Of a stretch of 64,000 nucleotides of DNA, positions 62,379 through 64,000 are shown piece after piece (position 1 is the first letter of the stretch; each line of letters opens with the position of its first letter). Source of the DNA: Pseudomonas mosselii (GTDB lineage Bacteria > Pseudomonadota > Gammaproteobacteria > Pseudomonadales > Pseudomonadaceae); assembly GCF_003205295.1 (NCBI RefSeq), contig NZ_QJRP01000007.1, forward strand, positions 62,001-126,000, written 5' to 3'. The notes below the pieces were generated by a model. It was not told the DNA's origin, made no database searches, and saw only the letters and a program-made list of their open reading frames with translations. The position numbers and the translations under genes are program-made.

Positions 62379-63113
62379 ATGAACGTCCGATGGCTAATCA
62401 CCCTGACGCTGCTGTTGACACCCCTGCCGTTGCTGGCGGCTCCCGAAATCAACGTGGGTGCCCTGTACGACTACCTGGAGGGCGGCAAGAGCACCTTGCT
62501 CAAACGGGTGCGCAACGGCGGCGACACGACGGCCTTCGTCAAGATCAGCCTGGCCGAGCTTGTCTATGACGGTGACGGCGCGCCGCGGGAAGTCGACCAA
62601 GACAGCCTGGTGCTGGCCGAGCGTGGCGTGGTGGCCAGCCCGGCACGTCTGATCGTGCCGGCCAAGGGCATGCAGGCGGTGCGCTTGCTGTATCGCGGGG
62701 AGCGCGAGCACGAGCGCTACTTCCGGGTGCGTTTCGTGCCGGTGCTGCCGGAAACCCAGGATGGGTTCGGCGTCAGCGCTGCCGAAGCCGAGGAGTACCG
62801 CGAAGGGCTCACGGCAGGCGTCAACCTGCTGGCCGGCTACGGCTCGCTGCTGTTCATCCGTCCACTCAAGCCGCGCTACGGCACCGCGATCGACGAGCAG
62901 CCCGGCGAGCTCAAGGTCAGTAATGGCGGCAATACGACAGTCATTCTCGATCGCTTCCGTCACTGCAGCAAGGATGGCCGGCAGTGCGAAACCATGACCA
63001 AGCATCACCTGTTGCCCGGCCACGCCAGGCGTTTCCCCCGGCAGGAGGGCTGGTCCTACCAGTTCGACCTGCTTGAAGGCGACAGTCGGCGCGAGCTGAC
63101 GATAGGTGGTTGA
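62379..63113 (+). CDS. CS1-type fimbrial periplasmic chaperone (CooB/CblB-like)
   Basis: A 244-residue periplasmic protein with signal peptide (LITLTLLLTPLPLLAAP). The two-domain immunoglobulin-like chaperone is recognisable from STLLKRVRNGGDTTAFVKISLAEL, RLIVPAKGMQAVRLLYRGEREHERYFRVRFVPV and LKVSNGGNTTVILDRFRHC. It binds pilins by donor-strand pairing and hands them to the usher. The ATG at 62379 follows AGGAGG; an AT-rich spacer of 121 bp precedes it. In CS1 and cable clusters the chaperone gene comes first; here it comes fourth. Confidence 0.88.
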   Translation: MNVRWLITLTLLLTPLPLLAAPEINVGALYDYLEGGKSTLLKRVRNGGDTTAFVKISLAELVYDGDGAPREVDQDSLVLAERGVVASPARLIVPAKGMQAVRLLYRGEREHERYFRVRFVPVLPETQDGFGVSAAEAEEYREGLTAGVNLLAGYGSLLFIRPLKPRYGTAIDEQPGELKVSNGGNTTVILDRFRHCSKDGRQCETMTKHHLLPGHARRFPRQEGWSYQFDLLEGDSRRELTIGG

Positions 63114-63115
63114 TC

Positions 63116-63754
63116 ATGGCCGCTCCCATGCACAAGGCGCTGGTCGTCGACGACCACCCCTTCATTCGTGCCAGTGTCAGCATGCAATTGCGCATGGATC
63201 GTGTCGAGGTGATCGGCCAGGCCGACAATGGCATCGAGGCTATCCGGCTGGTGCGTGAGCGCAGCCCTGATGTGGTGATTCTCGATCTGCTGATTCCCGG
63301 GCTCGATGGGCTGGAGGTGATCAGCCGGATCAAGTCCATGGAGCGTCCGGCCAAGATCGTCGTGCTCACCTCGCAACTGGCGGAGAGCTTTTCGCTGCGT
63401 TGCATGAAGGCGGGCGCGGCGGGCTTTGTCTCCAAGACCGACGATCTGCAAGCCCTGAGCAAGGCGGTACTGGCCGTGCTGTCCGGCTATACCTACTTCC
63501 CCGATGTGGCCCTCAGTTCGGTGAATCGACGGGAGCTGGAGGGCAGTGAGGCGCAATGCCTCGCCAGCCTCAGTGATCGCGAACTGGTCATACTGCAACA
63601 GTTGGCTCGGGGTTTGAGCAACAAGGCGATCGGCGAGGCCATGCTGCTGAGCAACAAGACCATCAGCACCTACAAGGTCCGGTTGATCGAGAAACTCAAG
63701 GTCAGTTCGGTGATCGACATGGCGGACATGGCGCGCCGCAATGGGCTGATATAG
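63116..63754 (+). CDS. NarL/BvgA-type response regulator
   Basis: A 212-residue regulator. The receiver domain (residues 5-120) has Asp12-Asp13, phospho-acceptor Asp57 in VVILDLLIPG and Lys107 in FVSKTDD. The LuxR-type DNA-binding domain (about 148-208) has LSDRELVILQQLARGLSNKAIGEAMLLSNKTISTYKVRLIEKL. It starts two bases after the chaperone stop, so it belongs to the pilus transcription unit and probably controls it. The layout resembles BvgA/EvgA and the CblR-type regulators of cable pili. Its sensor is probably the partial gene downstream. Confidence 0.92.
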   Translation: MAAPMHKALVVDDHPFIRASVSMQLRMDRVEVIGQADNGIEAIRLVRERSPDVVILDLLIPGLDGLEVISRIKSMERPAKIVVLTSQLAESFSLRCMKAGAAGFVSKTDDLQALSKAVLAVLSGYTYFPDVALSSVNRRELEGSEAQCLASLSDRELVILQQLARGLSNKAIGEAMLLSNKTISTYKVRLIEKLKVSSVIDMADMARRNGLI

Positions 63755-63758
63755 CACC

Positions 63759-64000
63759 TTGCGCGGCATTGTTCTGTTGTGGGCCGTGTTCTGTTGCCTG
63801 CTGTTGCCGCCTGCGGTGATGGCCGTGGAGCAGTGCCTGGTGGAATTCGACAGGGGAGGGCCTGAAGCCGTGGGAAAGCCCACCGCCGTGCCGCCTGGGT
63901 TCCTTCGATCAGGTAGCACGGCCCGCAGCACCGAGACCGATTCTTGGCTTGGCCCGCCGCTGCTGGCCACGCCCTGGGGTTCGAAGTACTGGTTGCTGGT
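63759..64000 (+). CDS. Probable secreted/membrane sensor protein, 3' partial
   Basis: An open frame beginning at a TTG four bases after the regulator stop and running to the window end. The first 24 residues form a signal peptide (RGIVLLWAVFCCLLLPPAVMA), then VEQCLVEFDRGGPEAVG and a soluble region rich in Pro, Gly and Ser. From the gene order this is most likely the periplasmic start of a BvgS/EvgS-like hybrid sensor kinase, but no kinase domain is within the window. The exact start codon is unsure. Confidence 0.55.
   Translation, partial: MRGIVLLWAVFCCLLLPPAVMAVEQCLVEFDRGGPEAVGKPTAVPPGFLRSGSTARSTETDSWLGPPLLATPWGSKYWLL

Noticed and set aside
1..64000. CRISPR arrays, insertion sequences, tRNA or rRNA genes
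   Set aside because: No regularly spaced direct repeats, transposase genes, CCA-ended cloverleaf sequences or rRNA segments were seen. The repeated sequences present are REP inverted pairs.

Overview
The window is chromosomal DNA of a fluorescent Pseudomonas, most likely of the P. putida group (P. putida / P. entomophila / P. mosselii type). Reasons: high GC content, strongly Pseudomonas-like proteins, a gene order I recall being shared in large part with P. aeruginosa (cob cluster-MarR-MFS-glutathione peroxidase-FadL; apeB-rluA-minECD-htrB; betX-yjcH-actP), and many inverted REP elements of the P. putida type with the core GCGGGTAAACCCGCTCCCAC. I see no tRNA, rRNA, insertion sequence or CRISPR array. 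The species call is inference.

Layout. 1-1013: two tandem NlpC/P60 cell-wall peptidases, the first cut by the window edge. 1120-4257: an 859-residue toxin-like protein with a C-terminal ADP-ribosyltransferase signature, and a convergent unknown gene overlapping its 3' end. 4425-13513: a cobalamin riboswitch followed by a tightly overlapped ten-gene operon for the late steps of adenosylcobalamin synthesis (cobO, cobB, bluB, cbiB, cobC, cobQ, cobU, cobT, an alpha-ribazole phosphatase-like gene, cobS). 13614-20071: a secreted GH5 glycosidase, a MarR regulator with its MFS transporter and a 40-residue membrane protein, a periplasmic glutathione peroxidase, a LysR regulator and a FadL porin. 20217-24196: small unknown genes (one phage-like), a gene-poor stretch carrying DnaA-box-like motifs, a Sel1-type protein and rmuC.

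24168-34438: a CrbS/MxtR-type transporter-kinase hybrid, an MFS exporter, a TDT-family transporter, a LemA/membrane-protein pair, an LplT-PlsC fusion, and a SugE guanidinium exporter whose leader folds as a guanidine-II riboswitch. 34620-40958: a phosphonate/organophosphate-type uptake locus (ABC transporter, phosphodiesterase, HAD phosphatase) with a divergent GntR regulator and two palindromic operator candidates.

41058-57699: envelope and division housekeeping (MscS channel, apeB, rluA, minECD, lpxL, patatin, an alpha/beta hydrolase with mlaA, a GH17 membrane glucan enzyme), then a betaine-binding protein and the acetate permease pair yjcH-actP. 57897-64000: a CS1/cable-type alternate chaperone-usher pilus locus (major pilin, usher, tip protein, chaperone) followed by a NarL-type response regulator and the start of a probable sensor protein running off the window.

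How the genes connect: the cob genes form one B12-repressed unit. CrbS-type kinases control acetate use, and the acetate permease operon is in the same window. The transporter plus two phosphate-ester hydrolases looks like a scavenging pathway for a phosphorylated compound. The two-component genes at the right end probably control the pilus. The most distinctive items are the ADP-ribosyltransferase toxin candidate, the double-hairpin guanidine leader, the phospho-compound locus with matching palindromes, and the pilus locus with a strong hairpin between pilin and usher.
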